From Ziziphus jujuba (lineage: Eukaryota; Streptophyta; Magnoliopsida; Rosales; Rhamnaceae), in contig NC_083382.1 of the NCBI RefSeq assembly GCF_031755915.1, positions 27,008,001 to 27,072,000 on the forward strand: 64,000 nucleotides of DNA, written 5' to 3'. Shown here piece by piece: positions 12,350 through 24,790 of the stretch. The notes under the pieces were generated by a model. The model was not told the DNA's origin, did no database searches, and saw nothing but the letters and a program-made list of their open reading frames with translations. Within the stretch, counting starts at the first letter, position 1. The number at the start of each line of letters is the position of its first letter. The translations under genes and the position numbers were made by a program.

Positions 12350-14665
12350 TTTTAAGTAATTTACCCCCAAACTATTGCATTGTGTCAAATTACCCCCTTT
12401 CTAAAAGTTTTTGCTCTAATTTGACTAAATTGTCTATCTAATATTCAAATTAACTATTTAAAAAAATTACGCCTTAGTATCTAGTAAAAGCACATTATTT
12501 TGTCTAAGGTTATATGTAATAGTCCAGTCCATCCGTATGAGATATTGTTCGCTTTGGATCCCGTTCGCACGGTTTTGTCAAAACACGTCTTAATGGTTAG
12601 GGGGAATACTCTTACAACCCCTTTCCTGCCAGTCCCACTGGCCCGGGCCTCAGGCCCAATCGAGATATTGTTCACTTTGGGTCTGCGACCCGCACGGTTT
12701 TACTTTCCCTCAGGGAACGCGTCTTAAGAGAAAAGTATCCATAGCCTCTTTTAAGGCATATGTTGTTCCCCTTTTCAACCGATGTGGGATCTCACAATCT
12801 ACCCTCCTTAGGGCACAATGTCCTCACTAGCACACCGATCCGGATCTGGCTCCAATACCAACTGTAACAGCTCAGTCCACCCGCATGAGATATTGTCTGT
12901 TTTGGACCCTGCTCGCACGATTTTGTCAAAACGCATCTCAAAGGAAATGTATCTACATCCTCTTTGAAGGCATGCTTCATTTCCCTTTCCAATCAATGTG
13001 GGATCTCATATTATATGATTTTTTTTTTTAAATGAGATACTTCTATTTTCAAAATTATTACAAATTGGAATAAATATGTTAAGATTAACAAAAACTATAA
13101 AAATATAATCACTTGCAACTCACATTACCTCCAAATTATACTTTAGTACCTTGTAAAATTGATTTTTAATTTTTAATTTTTATTTTATTTTTTGTAATTA
13201 AATTCAATAAAAAAAAGGTTAGTAATCTAAAAAAGCTTAAAACAAAATAAAATCTAAAAATTGACTCTTTAATCCAACAAAAAAACAAATATGTATCGTT
13301 TATAAAATATGTATTTTTTTAAATAAATTTTTACTTTTCCAAAAAAACAAAACAGTATTTTATTCAAATTACTTAATCACTTTTTTTTTTCCATAGGTAT
13401 TTATGTTTTTTATTTATTTTTGATATATACAATATGTACATATTATTATTTTTACTTTCTGAAAAATTATATTTGTATTTTTTTAATATTTTACTAATCT
13501 ATTAAAAGAATAACAGTTTCCTCTTAAAAAAGTATATAAAATTTTAACTTACTTTCCAAAATTTTAGATTAAAAATTATCATAAGTTTTGGAAAAAAAAC
13601 TTGAAATTTATAAACTTGAACTATTATTGTTTTAAAAAATTAGTAAAGTACTAAAATAATACAAATATAATTTTTAAACAATCAAAATAATAATATGTAT
13701 ATATTATATTGATTCAAAATAAAATAAAAAGATAAGGTCTCTAAAAGTAAAAAAAGTGATCAAGTAAGTTTTACAAAATGATATTATTTCTTCCTTTTTT
13801 TTTTGAAAAAATGAAAATATAATTAAAAAAAATACATATTTTGTAAAAGATATATATGTGTTGCTTGGTTGGATTAAAGGATTAGTTTGTAGATTTTATT
13901 TTGGTTTAAAATTTTATAAACTTTGTTTATGAGAAATATTATTTTTTAATAAATTAGTAAAGCATTAAAAGATAAAAATATAATTTTCAAAAAATAAAAA
14001 TAATAATTTATACATATATTAGAGATTCATAATAACATGAAAAAACATAATAACCAATAAAAAAAAGTGATAAATTTTTTTTTATAAAATAATGTAATTT
14101 TTTTCCCCAAAAAGTAAGAAATTTTATATAAGAAAAACATATGTGTTGTTTGGTTGGATTAAATAATGAGTTTTAAGATTTTATTTCGGTTTTAATTTAC
14201 TAATATATTTTTACTGAATTTAATTGCAAAAATTGAAATAAAAATAACAACAAGAAAAACTGCAGTAACAACTTTACAAGCGAAATGAACCTTTTTTCAC
14301 GAAATCTTGTTAAATTTAATAGATTTGAAACAATTTATAATTTTGAAAACATAGAGTATTGAGTGGCAAAAAAAAACTGTACAACTTCCTAATGACATAA
14401 TATGATTTTATAGGTGTGAAAGTATAATTTTCCCTGGTTTAACTTGTTTTCAATAAAATATTTGATAAAACTTGAAGAATAACACCAATTTGGCTAACTT
14501 TTTTTTTTTTTTTAAAGAAAATGTTATAACTAAGACAACTGATTATTTTATTTAAGTATTAATTTAAATATTATAAAGTCAGTTTTGTCAAGTTTTAATA
14601 AAAACATTTAGAATGCGAGCCAATTTAAGGTCGTAATTGAGTTTAGGGGGAAATTGGTTAAACAA
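12350..14665. mobile_element. Possible AT-rich DNA element with inverted ends, host of a TRIM insertion
   Basis: AATTTACCCCCAAACTATTG near 12359 is matched on the opposite strand near 14660 by AATTTCCCCCTAAACTCAAT. That is consistent with inverted ends about 2.3 kb apart. The interior is AT-rich, without coding capacity, and contains the TRIM element at 12515-13010. Only a short end is matched and no target duplication was found, so this is tentative. Confidence 0.3.
12515..13010 (-). mobile_element. TRIM-type miniature LTR retrotransposon with 5-bp target duplication
   Basis: LTR copies lie at 12515-12796 and 12863-13010, both opening TGTAA on the plus strand and closing with TGTGGGATCTCA(C/T)A, around a 66-base interior. 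The flanks carry TTATA at 12510-12514 and again at 13011-13015, the expected 5-bp target duplication. On the minus strand the interior starts with TGGTATTGGAGCC, a one-step decay of the initiator-tRNA primer site TGGTATCAGAGCC, so the element reads leftward. It has no coding capacity and depends on another element for movement. The two LTRs differ in length (282 and 148 bases) because an internal module is present only in the left copy. Confidence 0.85.
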
Positions 14666-15672
14666 ATAGTTAATGAGGCAAATTGAAATATGATTATTAT
14701 TATTATTATTTTCTTATTTCACCAGGACTACATTAATAATATTACAATAATATTAAAATTACCCAAATATTTATCAAATGATGTGGTGAATGATATGGCA
14801 ATATTTTAGCTAATTTATTTATTTTTATTAATTTATCCATTTTAAAATTCACTTATTTATATTTTTTAGAATATATAAATTTATCAACTAATAATATCAT
14901 AATATATGTCATTTAGTAATTATTTGGTGTCTATAACATTAGTAGTGGTATCATTATCTAGTGGGAAAAGAGTGTCATTCAAACACATGACTTCAAAAGT
15001 GTGGATGTGAACCAACTTCACTTGTCCTATAACATGGTTGAAAGTTGGGAGGCATGTTATAGTTTTCCCTAAATCTATTAATGATTCACTTTTGAATAAT
15101 CTAAAAGTCTGTCCTTTATTGTTTTGTAAAACAGTTTTTCAATTTACAATTTGACAATTGTATTTGGTAGCTTTATTTGAAATACATGATTTGAAAAACG
15201 TTAAAAACATTGAAAACATTCTCTAACACATAGATAAATGAGTAACAACACCAATTAATCTATCAAATTATTTACTAAGTATATAGTGTAATTATTTGAT
15301 TAATTAATATATTAATATAATCAAAATTCAGATAACTTAACATTTGAATGGATAAATATAATTAAATATAAACCAATCAAATACTAACATATGTATACTT
15401 GATAAATAATTTGATAGACTAACTAAATGGCATCTCTAGTATTATTCTAGATAAATTTTGAAAACATCAAAAACATGTTTTACATAAATTTGAAAATATA
15501 GATAATATTATAATTTTGAATAAAATTTATTATAGATGTATGCCATATATAACATATATCAAATACAAATATGGATGATATTTATCATTTCCAATCACAA
15601 TGATTTTTTTTTTAATCATATAGATTTAAATCATTATACAATATTTTTAAATATATTATCAAATATGCTTTT
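14666..15672. other. AT-rich intergenic DNA, no gene recognised
   Basis: Low-complexity sequence with an (ATT)n run near 14693-14710. No coding or RNA feature is supported. Confidence 0.5.
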
Positions 15673-16189
15673 AAATTTTAGCATTAATTGCACTTTATTA
15701 CCTTTAACTTTTAGGATTTTGTAATTTAAACTTTTAATATTTTGTCTCAACAATTTGGCCCTTTGATTTTCCAGTTTATTGCAACTTAGACTTTGTTTGA
15801 TGTCGACTACCAAGTTTAACAGTCATTTCATATGACTAGTATTAAATTGTATTAATTTTTAAATTAGAAGGTACTGAAATGAAAAATATTAAATCTATAT
15901 TTAAAATCTTGCACTTTAGAATCCCTTTATTTTTTAAAAAAAGCTGATATAGCCTATTAGACTGATTTTAAACTATATTAAATTTTGAATTAAAATATGT
16001 CAAAAATGTAAATTTTTAAAACTAGTTTGAAATTTATACAATTTGACATTAATCACGTGAGACGACCACTAAATTTTTGTTAGTAGAAAGTAAAAAAACG
16101 CTCAAATTGTAACAAATTGAAAAATCTATGGTTTAAATTTGCAAAACTTTTAAAGTTGAAGGTACCGTAATGCACTAATGATAAAATCT
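15673..16189. mobile_element. MITE with about 100-base inverted ends
   Basis: The left end AAATTTTAGCATTAATTGCA and the reverse complement of the right end AGATTTTATCATTAGTGCA match. Similarity extends inward through (T/G)ACCTT(T/C)AACTTT and AATTTAAAC blocks. The element is 517 bases long with no coding capacity. The target duplication is not resolved. Confidence 0.55.
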
Positions 16190-18768
16190 AAAAATACAAA
16201 TTTCAATTTACCTTATTTGGTTTACCATTTTTATTTTACAAAATTGACTTACAAAAATTGTTTTAGAAAACATTACATAACAACCCTAATTTTTTTTAAA
16301 ATAAAAATATTATTAATCATCACTAAATAATCATTAGTGAAATTTATATGTTTCATTATAATTTAAATAGTTGTTATTAAAATTCTTTTATAATTTTAAA
16401 ATAAAAAATAAATAAATTAAATATTTCAATTAAAATTTAACATATAAAATAACAACTGTTACACTGATAATAAATAATAAAATTTCTTGAAAAAGTCAAT
16501 AATTCAACATATAGTATCGAAGCGAAATATCATTAAAATGTAATTTTGTAAAGAGCATCAATTCATGAAATAGTAGAATTAGACGATCAGTAATCCAGTA
16601 TTTTTTTTTTATTTTTTCAATTTTTTTTTTATATTTCCTTTTTATACCGGAGGAAGTGAGGTATTCTCTTATCTTATACAGGGGCCTTAGTATTCCATAG
16701 ACATTTATTTTTCTCACTGAAATAAATTGTTTCAAACAGAGACAAAACAGGAACGTTCTTATTAAATACATGGTGATTGCAGAAGAAATAAAAGTGGATG
16801 ATAAATCCAGCTGCATGTTATTAGGACACATAATCAGAGACACGGTCATGGAATATTTAACGCAGAGCTTCTGACTTGCTGCCATTCTTCCATGTTACCT
16901 TCCCATGCTTTTCCAACTCAATTACAGTTTTACGCGCCCACTTACACCTTTTTCAAGATTGGACTGTATTATATGTAATGCACTTTTCCCCTTTTGATTT
17001 TTCTGTGTTTTGTTTTTTCTTTTCATTTTGTGAAAATATTTTCAATATACATATATATTTTTTAAATAGCATAATGAATTATTAGGGCTTCAGCCAAAAA
17101 AGAAAAAAAAAAAAGAAAAAGGAAAAGAATCATTAGGGTGTGTTCGGGGTGTGCTTTTTTATTAACACTTATTTGCGGCAATATTTATTTTTTAGTACTT
17201 TTGCTTAGAAATGTTTCATAAAGAAATAGTGGAGTGTTTAGTTAAAAATTTTTTTTTTGAAAGTTAATAAGCTTATATTTAACTAACGAACCAGTCCTTT
17301 ATTTATTTATTTATTTTTTATATCCTGTAGCAATTATTGGAGAAATACCATACTTAGTTCTTCCTTTCTATATATATATATAAAATATCTCTTAATTTTT
17401 TACCAGATATGTAATGCATTTTTTTTTTCACAATATATATTAGACTTCAATAGCATTACTAAATATGTTTTTTAATTCACTATATGAAGCACTGAAAATG
17501 TTTTAAATTAGAAAAAAATAAATTGATACAGTTTGCAGATAATTCAAAATTGGTATCAACCACAAAAGGAGTGGGCCACTTCATTCATAGGTTAAGGACC
17601 GTGTCTCGTGGATAATTGGGAGACAAAGCTGATCAGATTCACTCTCCTTTCAAAAGTGTAACAAAATCTTAGAATACTTTTCATGCTATCCCTTTTTCCT
17701 TTTTCCTTTTTTTTTTTTTTTTTTTTTTGGCTTCTATTTGCATATATATAAATGCGTTCATATCTTGAGGGAAGAAAAAAGAACCAAAAAAAAAAAAAAA
17801 AAAGAAAAGGTATTCAGGAAAGAGAAAGGGGGAGGGGGTGGAAAGGCTAGCGATCTTTGATTATTGTAATTTAGCATAAATCAATTTACATGTGCTTTTA
17901 ACTACTGTACTGATTTTATCTTACTTCAATTATATTAATTCGCTATATATCTGTTTGGTGTTTTTGCATAAATTTTCTCATGCTTTACTTCAAGAACATT
18001 CAATGTATTGCATGGTGTTGTATATTGCTTATTATGAATGATATTTTCTAGCTCTGTATAATAGTTTGATGCTCCATGGATATTATGTAAGATTCAGGAT
18101 GTTAATGACTACTTTATCAATGATTCTAATTCCTTTATTGTTCTTTATGGCCAATCTAGTCACTCCCACTTCAGTGTTGTCTCAAGACTTTAACTTGATC
18201 TTATCTTTCTTACGTTTATTATTTTTTTACATGTGTGTATGTTTTGTTTAGGTGTCATTTTTAGTAACACATTGGTTTTTTTTTTTCTAATATTCTTATT
18301 TAAATGTGTAGCTTGTTTATTTCAAATATTAATTGGTATATTAATTAAAATTTGTTAAGTATCTCGATTAGCTACAAATTTAGAGAAGAAAAAAAAGACA
18401 AAATAGTTTGAAATGGTTTTCAATTTGTTGTTTATGTTGTAGATAATTTTTTTATTATAAGTACTATATAAAATTAAGAGTAAATTAATTTTTTACTTGG
18501 CAGAATAATGAATAGAGGGGAATGCAAATCATTCCATATATATTCTCAAAATTAAATTTTCCAAAGTGGATATGTTAGAGAGAAGAGATAAAAATCACTG
18601 TTCATGTCTGCCTTATTATCTAATTAAATCTTAAATAGTAGAATAATCGTAGGCATTGATAAATTTTTAAATGGTACAGTAGCATTTTATTTTATTTTTT
18701 CATTCCGATACCAAAAAAACTATAGAAAACGTATACTATTTTCTTATTGACCACCCCCCCCCACCCCC

Positions 18769-18799
<31 letters not shown>

Positions 18800-18959
18800 A
18801 TTTTCTTTCCACTAGCTAAAAATGTAATAACTTTAGTTCTTGAAAACCAACTTTTTCTCCTTCTATCATACCATTCCTATTACCCTCTCTTTTAATTCGC
18901 TCCGAATTTACCAAACAAGGAATAGATTTTTAACATCTCCTCAATCTATTGTTGGATAT
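16190..18959. other. AT-rich intergenic DNA, no gene recognised
   Basis: Holds T/A homopolymers (17707-17728, 17786-17803) and a C-then-A tract at 18743-18797. A 129-codon open frame on the minus strand at 16496-16885 has no recognisable domain, and its lysine-rich part derives from a poly-T/A region. The segment 16740-16930 is less AT-rich and could be an old exon, but I cannot assign it. Confidence 0.45.
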
Positions 18960-19050
18960 GTGTTTCCAAGGTTGGCCCAAGTGGTTGAAACATTGAGAAT
19001 AAACCTCCAAGTTACGAGTTCATCCTTTTGTATTCTTTACGTCCAGGATT
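18960..19050 (+). repeat. tRNA-derived SINE-like remnant
   Basis: TTGGCCCAAGTGGTTGAAAC (A-box-like) is followed about 30 bases later by AAGTTACGAGTTCATCC, a decayed B box (GGTTCGAATCC). The order and spacing match plant SINE heads. Confidence 0.5.
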
Positions 19051-21016
19051 ACATCCTAGATCGTTATATAGGAATCCAGAGATAAAGAGAGAAGCAAAGA
19101 ATATTACTATCTTGTAAACAAATAGTTTGAGAGTAAGTATTACACAATCTCTCAAATGTCGTAGAATAAAATAATGATACGATAAAAATTGAGAATGAAT
19201 TAAATCTCCCTAAGTAGTGAACTATACTAGTGACTTATCTAATTTTATTGTAGAAATTTTCGATATCAATGATAGAACCATGCAAACTACCTCAAAAGCC
19301 CATTAAAAAGGGGTTGGAGAAAGCTTGAACCCAATCCTATAGGTTTGGAGATAGTATTTCAGTATGTATACATATATATAGGTTTATCCTTCATCCTTTC
19401 TGGATATTCAGTGGAAGGATTTCTTTACTAACACATCACAGCCAACTCCATTTGTTAGAATAACTTCCATTGAGTCTCTACACCTATCTTTTTTTACTAT
19501 CACTTTTTGAATCTTTGTATATTTTCACAAAACAAGATTTGGCTCAAGATCACAAGGGTTTATGCACAAAGAACAAGCAAATCTTTATGGGTTGTTTTTG
19601 AAGACACAGAAAGAGATTTTTATATCAACAACAGAAGCCCAAGCTCATGGAATTGTTGATCTTGTAGCACTTAAAAAAAAATAACAAAAACTAAAACTAA
19701 CAAAACAAGGATTTCCTTACTTGAATATATAAATATATATATATATATTACCAAACAAAACCCTCGCTCAGAATATTATATTTTATATTTTTGAGCATGG
19801 GTTTTTCTAGTCCAAGTTTATTTTAATTTTACCATGGATGATTTTCCTTGGTTAACGATAGTTGTAGTTTTGCCAATATCTATGGATTCTTTAATTTTCT
19901 TTCTCCCTCATAAAGCGAATAGGGTAATTATGTGATATACTATTTGTATATGCATAGTAGAACTCCTTCCAATAACCTATACATTTGGATCAACATAGAA
20001 CTGCTATCTAATTAATTCAATAGTTCTGGCTTGCTATAAATAAACGAATGAAGAAGAGTGGCATCAAGACCCTAATCTCAAAAAAAGGGAAAGGAGAAGG
20101 AAGGTTAGAATGCCAACAAGCATCTATTATTGAATTCACTTGATTGGATAATACCCATGTTGGGAACGTCCAGTGCAAAAGTCACTGAATGGGTAAGTCA
20201 CTAATCCCGTCTTGAGCACAAATTAAACAAACTGAATAGATTCATATTGAAAATTTAAAAAAAAAAATTAATATGGTATCCCCACCTAAGTGGATTACTT
20301 TGAGACACACAGATATGCTATTGGGCCAAGCTGAAAAAATAATAATAATAATAATAATAATCAATGATGACCTTCCATAGGCGAATGGAGGCTAAGATAG
20401 AATAGACCCACCAATATGCCCAAGGTTAGATCCTTTCTTGAATGGCCTCTGTCATGGATGAATCAAAAAAAAAAATTTTCAATTGCAACCCTAAATGAAA
20501 CTTCTAGAAAATAACATTGTATTGAGTGATTGGATCATAGTCTCTACCATAAAAATGGCTGCATGCGCAACTTGCCAACTATGGGAGATCTACCAATCCA
20601 CATAATGAATCATTGGTTTAATTAAATAACTAAATAAAATAGATAGACATTTCTCTTCATCTAACCATACAATTACCGATATGCCTATTGTGATACCCAA
20701 TACAAAAGTCAAAATAGAAATAAGGGCCCATATAATTCTGTAGACCTTTTTTAAAAACTCTAATTTAAGAAAAAGAATTGATATCTTATACTTCTATCAT
20801 ATCAATTCTCTTTTCAATGATTAACTTCTCCCATAATGATATCTAACACGAAAATTGGTGAGAATCCGATGCCCCGAAAAGTTAAGGGTTACTCTACAAA
20901 GTTTGTCCAAGGAGGGTGAGTCAAGGTCCAAGATGAGTCTGAAAGGGGTAGTCAATGGACCAACCATTCCTAGATGTTGTTCCCCTCCAAGGGCAAGTTC
21001 TTATGCGTTACTCATC
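19051..21016. other. Intergenic DNA, no gene recognised
   Basis: Mixed AT-rich DNA with an (ATA)n run at 20337-20360. The segment 20850-21016 is richer in G and C and has a 70-codon open frame on the plus strand (PEKLRVTLQSLSKEGESRSK region) that I do not recognise. It may be part of an old transposon. Confidence 0.4.
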
Positions 21017-23612
21017 CATCTGTCATTGGAAACACCACTTCTTGTCCGACTTGCATGTGATTGTTAATAAGATATATAAGGACCACTACTACAATTAGTA
21101 CTACATCCTTGATCATGAAATATCAATTGCTTGTTGAACTCTATTAGTGTGAATTGCATGAAACTAGGATTAATGATTAAACAAACCAAGATTTTACCAT
21201 AACTACAATTTTAGAGAGACGCAAAAGCAAAAGCCTTTATTTTATTATTTTAATTTTAACTTTGATAAATTATCAATTTTTTTTTTATAACTTCTCAATA
21301 TATTTCTTATGTACCCAGAGGGGTTATAATGGATTTGTATCAGATTTCGAACTTTTATTCTTTTAAATCTTCATAAACGATTGAATTAAATGATTAAGAA
21401 ATTTTAAACTTAACTTGCTAGGGATAAAGAAAGAGAAAAAAAATCAAAGATTTCACATAACATAGAACTTTTGATCAAAAAATCAATCTTTATTTCCACT
21501 AGTATTTTCATTTTCAATGGTACCTCCAAAACTATCCATTAATTTACTTTACCTAGGCTAAGAATGAACCAACTGTTGAATCTAGGATAGAAATTTCTTT
21601 TACCTATTTCTCTTAGTAATCTATTATTTTAAAAATGGAAACTTAGGGAAGTGCTTTATAAACATATGTATAAAAAAAAAAAGAAAAAACATATCTTATT
21701 TAAATTTATCCTCGTCATGCTTACTAGAACTAGTTTTTTCAGTTTTCTATGCTCTCTTTCTTTGTCTAATTTGAGGGGGCACCATTGTGTGACAGCCCAG
21801 ACCACCCGTATGCGATATGGTCCTCTTTGGGCCTGGAGAATCCTCTTACAACCCAGCCCTTAAGGTTTTAAAAGGCCTCGCAATGGTTAGGAGGAATCCT
21901 CTTCCAACCCCTACCTACCAGTTCCACTGGCACAGGCTTCCAGGCCCAATCATGATATTGTCCGCTTTGGGCCCAATCCGTACGATTTTATGTTCCCTCA
22001 TGGAAAGGCCTCGCAAGAAAAATGTATCCACACCCACTTATATGGAGTGTTTCGTTCCCCTTTCCAACCGATGTGGGACTTCACAATCCTCCCCCCTTAG
22101 AGCCCAGCGTCCTAGCTAGCACACCGATCCGGGTACTGGCTCTGATACCATCTGTGACAGCCCAGACCACCCTCATGCGATATTGTTCTTTTTGGGCCTG
22201 GGGAATTCTCTTATAACCCAGCCCTCAAGGTTTTAAAGGACCTCACAATGGTTAGGGGGAATCATCGTCTAACCCCTACCTACCAGTCTCACTGGCACGG
22301 GCTTCCAGGCCTAATCAGGATATTATCAGCTTTGGGCCCAGCCCGCACGGTTTTACGTTCCCTTATGGGAAGGCCTTGCAGGGAAAAGGTATCCACACCT
22401 ACTTATATAGAGTGTTTCGTTCTCTTTTCTAACCGATGTGGGACTTCACAATTAAGTTCTTACACTTTCATGTCATGTGTACAACTCAGATAAGTTTAGG
22501 TGAAATATCCCTCCCTATTAAATAAGAAAATTGTAACCATCATCTTCTTCCTCGCTCCCATCTGGAAACACCACTTCTCGTCTAACTTGCATGTGATTGT
22601 TGGTAAGATATATAACGACCACTAATACAATTAGTACTATATCCTTGATCGTGAAATATCGATTGGTTGCTGAACTTTGTAAATGTGAATTACGTAAAAG
22701 TATGATTAGTAATTAAATAAACTAAGATTTTACCATAACTGCAATTTTAGAGAGACGCAAAACCAAAAGGCTTTATTTTATTATTTTAACTTTGATAAAT
22801 TATCATTTTTTTTTATAACTTCTCAATATATTTCTTATGTACCTAAAGGTGCTATATTGGATTTGTATAAGATTTCGAACTTTTATTCTTTTGACTATTC
22901 AAAAACGATTGAATTAAAGGATTAAGAGATTTTAAACTTAACTTTTTAGGGATAGAGAAAGAGAAACAAGCCAAAGATTTCCCGTAACATAGCATTTTTT
23001 ATCCATAAATCAATCTTTATTTACACTAGTATTTTCATTTTCAATAGTACCTGCAAAACTATCCATTGATTTGCTTTACACAGGCTAAGAATGGACCAAC
23101 TATTGAATCTCGGATAGAAATTTCTTTTACGTATTTCTCTCAATAATATGTTATTTTAAAAATGGATACTTAGGAAAGTTCTTTATAAACATATGTATTA
23201 AATATATATATATATATAAATCTTATTTAAATTTATCCTCTTCATGCTTATTAGAACTAGTTGTTTTAGTTTTCTATGCTCTCTTTCTTTGTCTGATTTG
23301 AGGGAACACCGTTGAGTTCTTACGCTTTCATGTCATATGTACAACTCAGATAAGTTTATGTGAAATTTCCCTCCCTATTAAATAAGAAATTATAAACATA
23401 CGTATAAAATAAAAAATATATATATCTTATTTAAATTTATCCTCTTCATGCTTACTAAAACAAGTTGTTTTAGTTTTCTATGCTCTCTTTCTTTGTCTGA
23501 TTTGAGGGAGCACTGTTGAGTTCTTACGCTTTCATGTCATATGTACAACTCAGATATATTTAGGTGAAATTTCCCTCCCTATTAAATAAGAAAATTGTAA
23601 TCCTCATCTTCC
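21017..23612 (+). repeat. Direct tandem repeat block, two full units and one partial
   Basis: Unit A runs from about 21017 to 22557 (about 878 bases once the TRIM insertion is removed), unit B from 22558 to 23391, and partial unit C from 23392 to 23612. Shared landmarks are GGAAACACCACTTCT at the unit start, TTTTAGAGAGACGCAAAA, CTATGCTCTCTTTCTTTGTCT and, near the end, AGTTCTTACNCTTTCATGTCAT. Unit C covers only the last quarter. The units differ by substitutions and small indels, so the duplication is not very recent. No coding content is seen. Only unit A carries the TRIM element. Confidence 0.8.
21788..22450 (-). mobile_element. TRIM-type miniature LTR retrotransposon inside tandem unit A
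   Basis: Two LTRs of equal length (21788-22085 and 22153-22450, 298 bases each), TGTGACAGCCC to GGGACTTCACA, flank a 67-base interior. On the minus strand TGGTATCAGAGCC follows the LTR end directly, an intact initiator-tRNA primer site. AAGGGGGGAGGAT just before the other LTR is a polypurine tract. The flanks are ATTG on the left and ATTA on the right, a possible decayed target duplication. The uninterrupted site is preserved in tandem units B (near 23312) and C (near 23515). It belongs to the same family as the element at 12.5 kb and has no coding capacity. Confidence 0.87.
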
Positions 23613-23680
23613 CCCACCTTCCCCACCCCACCCTCCACCACCCACCCCCCCAACAAAAAAAAAAAAAAAAAAAAAAAAAT
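23606..23680 (+). repeat. C-rich tract followed by poly-A
   Basis: A run of C-clusters separated by A or T (23609-23650) is followed by an uninterrupted A-tract (23656-23679). The complementary strand has several G-runs that could form a quadruplex. No gene is associated. Confidence 0.85.
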
Positions 23681-24214
23681 TCGATTCTAATGTTTGCAAA
23701 ATATAACATACTATCAAAATATTTATTTGGTAAATATTCAATAAATTGGATTTAAAGGTATAATTGGGATTTATATGAGTAGATATATTATTCACATTGT
23801 CCTTTTAGGTTTTAGTGTTTCACTATATCTATAAATTCTAAATACATTTTTAAGTTGGGACTTTGAAGCATACATATATAAAAGAGTCATAATATATTGA
23901 GAATAACATAGAAGATGAATTAATAATTTAAAACTAAAAATCTAATTAGACAAATACAAATAGTTGACATTTATTTGTCACAGTAAATGATTTTCAATAT
24001 AAGATGGAAACTATATTCACAATAATATTATCAAAATCAATTAATATGAGACATACTCTATGCATTAGATATATCTAATGATATTTAAATCATGGCCTTA
24101 GCTACCCATAAATTTTCTTATTGTTTGTGCACGATTAAATGTATCTGTCAAAGGCCAAGTAAATTTGTTGAAGATTTTTTTTATCAAACACTTCTCTCTC
24201 TATATGTATACTCT

Positions 24215-24279
<65 letters not shown>
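24215..24279. repeat. (TA)n(GA)n compound microsatellite
   Basis: About 11 TA units are followed by about 22 GA units. It forms the left arm of an inverted pair with the CT/TA run at 24.7 kb. Confidence 0.95.
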
Positions 24280-24281
<2 letters not shown>

Positions 24282-24703
24282 AGATACGTAGCGTCGGCAA
24301 TTACTTTAATAAAAGGACCATTTCAGTGGGGACAGAGTTCCTTTGGGGTCACTTCGTTCTAAAGGCAATTAAGAAGATGCCTTTGACTTTTGTGTGACAT
24401 TACTTGACTTTAATGGAAACAAGTCAACAAGAGGGCCGGCTTATCTGGGTGCGAAAGTCACAAGGGGCTTATTCTTTATGCTTAAAACAATTAAATGTAT
24501 TAAATTATATCAATTGGATAGAATTCTCATGTCAATTTATTTCAAACTGGTTCTTCCTGCAACTTGTGAGACAACTTTTATAGATATACGCATACATTTA
24601 CGAGTAGAAATTTAAATATAACATTTCTCTCGCTTCCACATGCATGCCATACATGCACTCTCTTTATACTTCATTAATATTACATCCTTTTAAATTCATT
24701 TAT

Positions 24704-24765
<62 letters not shown>

Positions 24766-24790
24766 CAGACACATACACACACACACGCGC
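24704..24790. repeat. (CT)n(TA)n(CA)n compound microsatellite
   Basis: About 20 CT units, then about 11 TA units, then an interrupted CA run ending in CACGCGCAC. The CT/TA part is the reverse complement in kind of the TA/GA run at 24215-24279. Confidence 0.95.

Noticed and set aside
12481..12996. Open frames on both strands around 12.5-13.0 kb
   Set aside because: They lie within the LTRs of the TRIM element, which has no coding role; the open frames come from its GC-rich LTR sequence.
16496..16885. 129-codon minus-strand open frame
   Set aside because: No domain is recognised, lysine runs come from homopolymers, and no promoter or splice context is seen.
21817..22493. Overlapping open frames of up to 100 codons at 21.8-22.5 kb
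   Set aside because: They are inside the second TRIM element and appear twice because the two LTRs are repeated.
24092..24397. 101-codon open frame on the plus strand
   Set aside because: It is held open by the TA/GA microsatellite (Tyr-Ile and Arg-Glu repeats) and has no family similarity.
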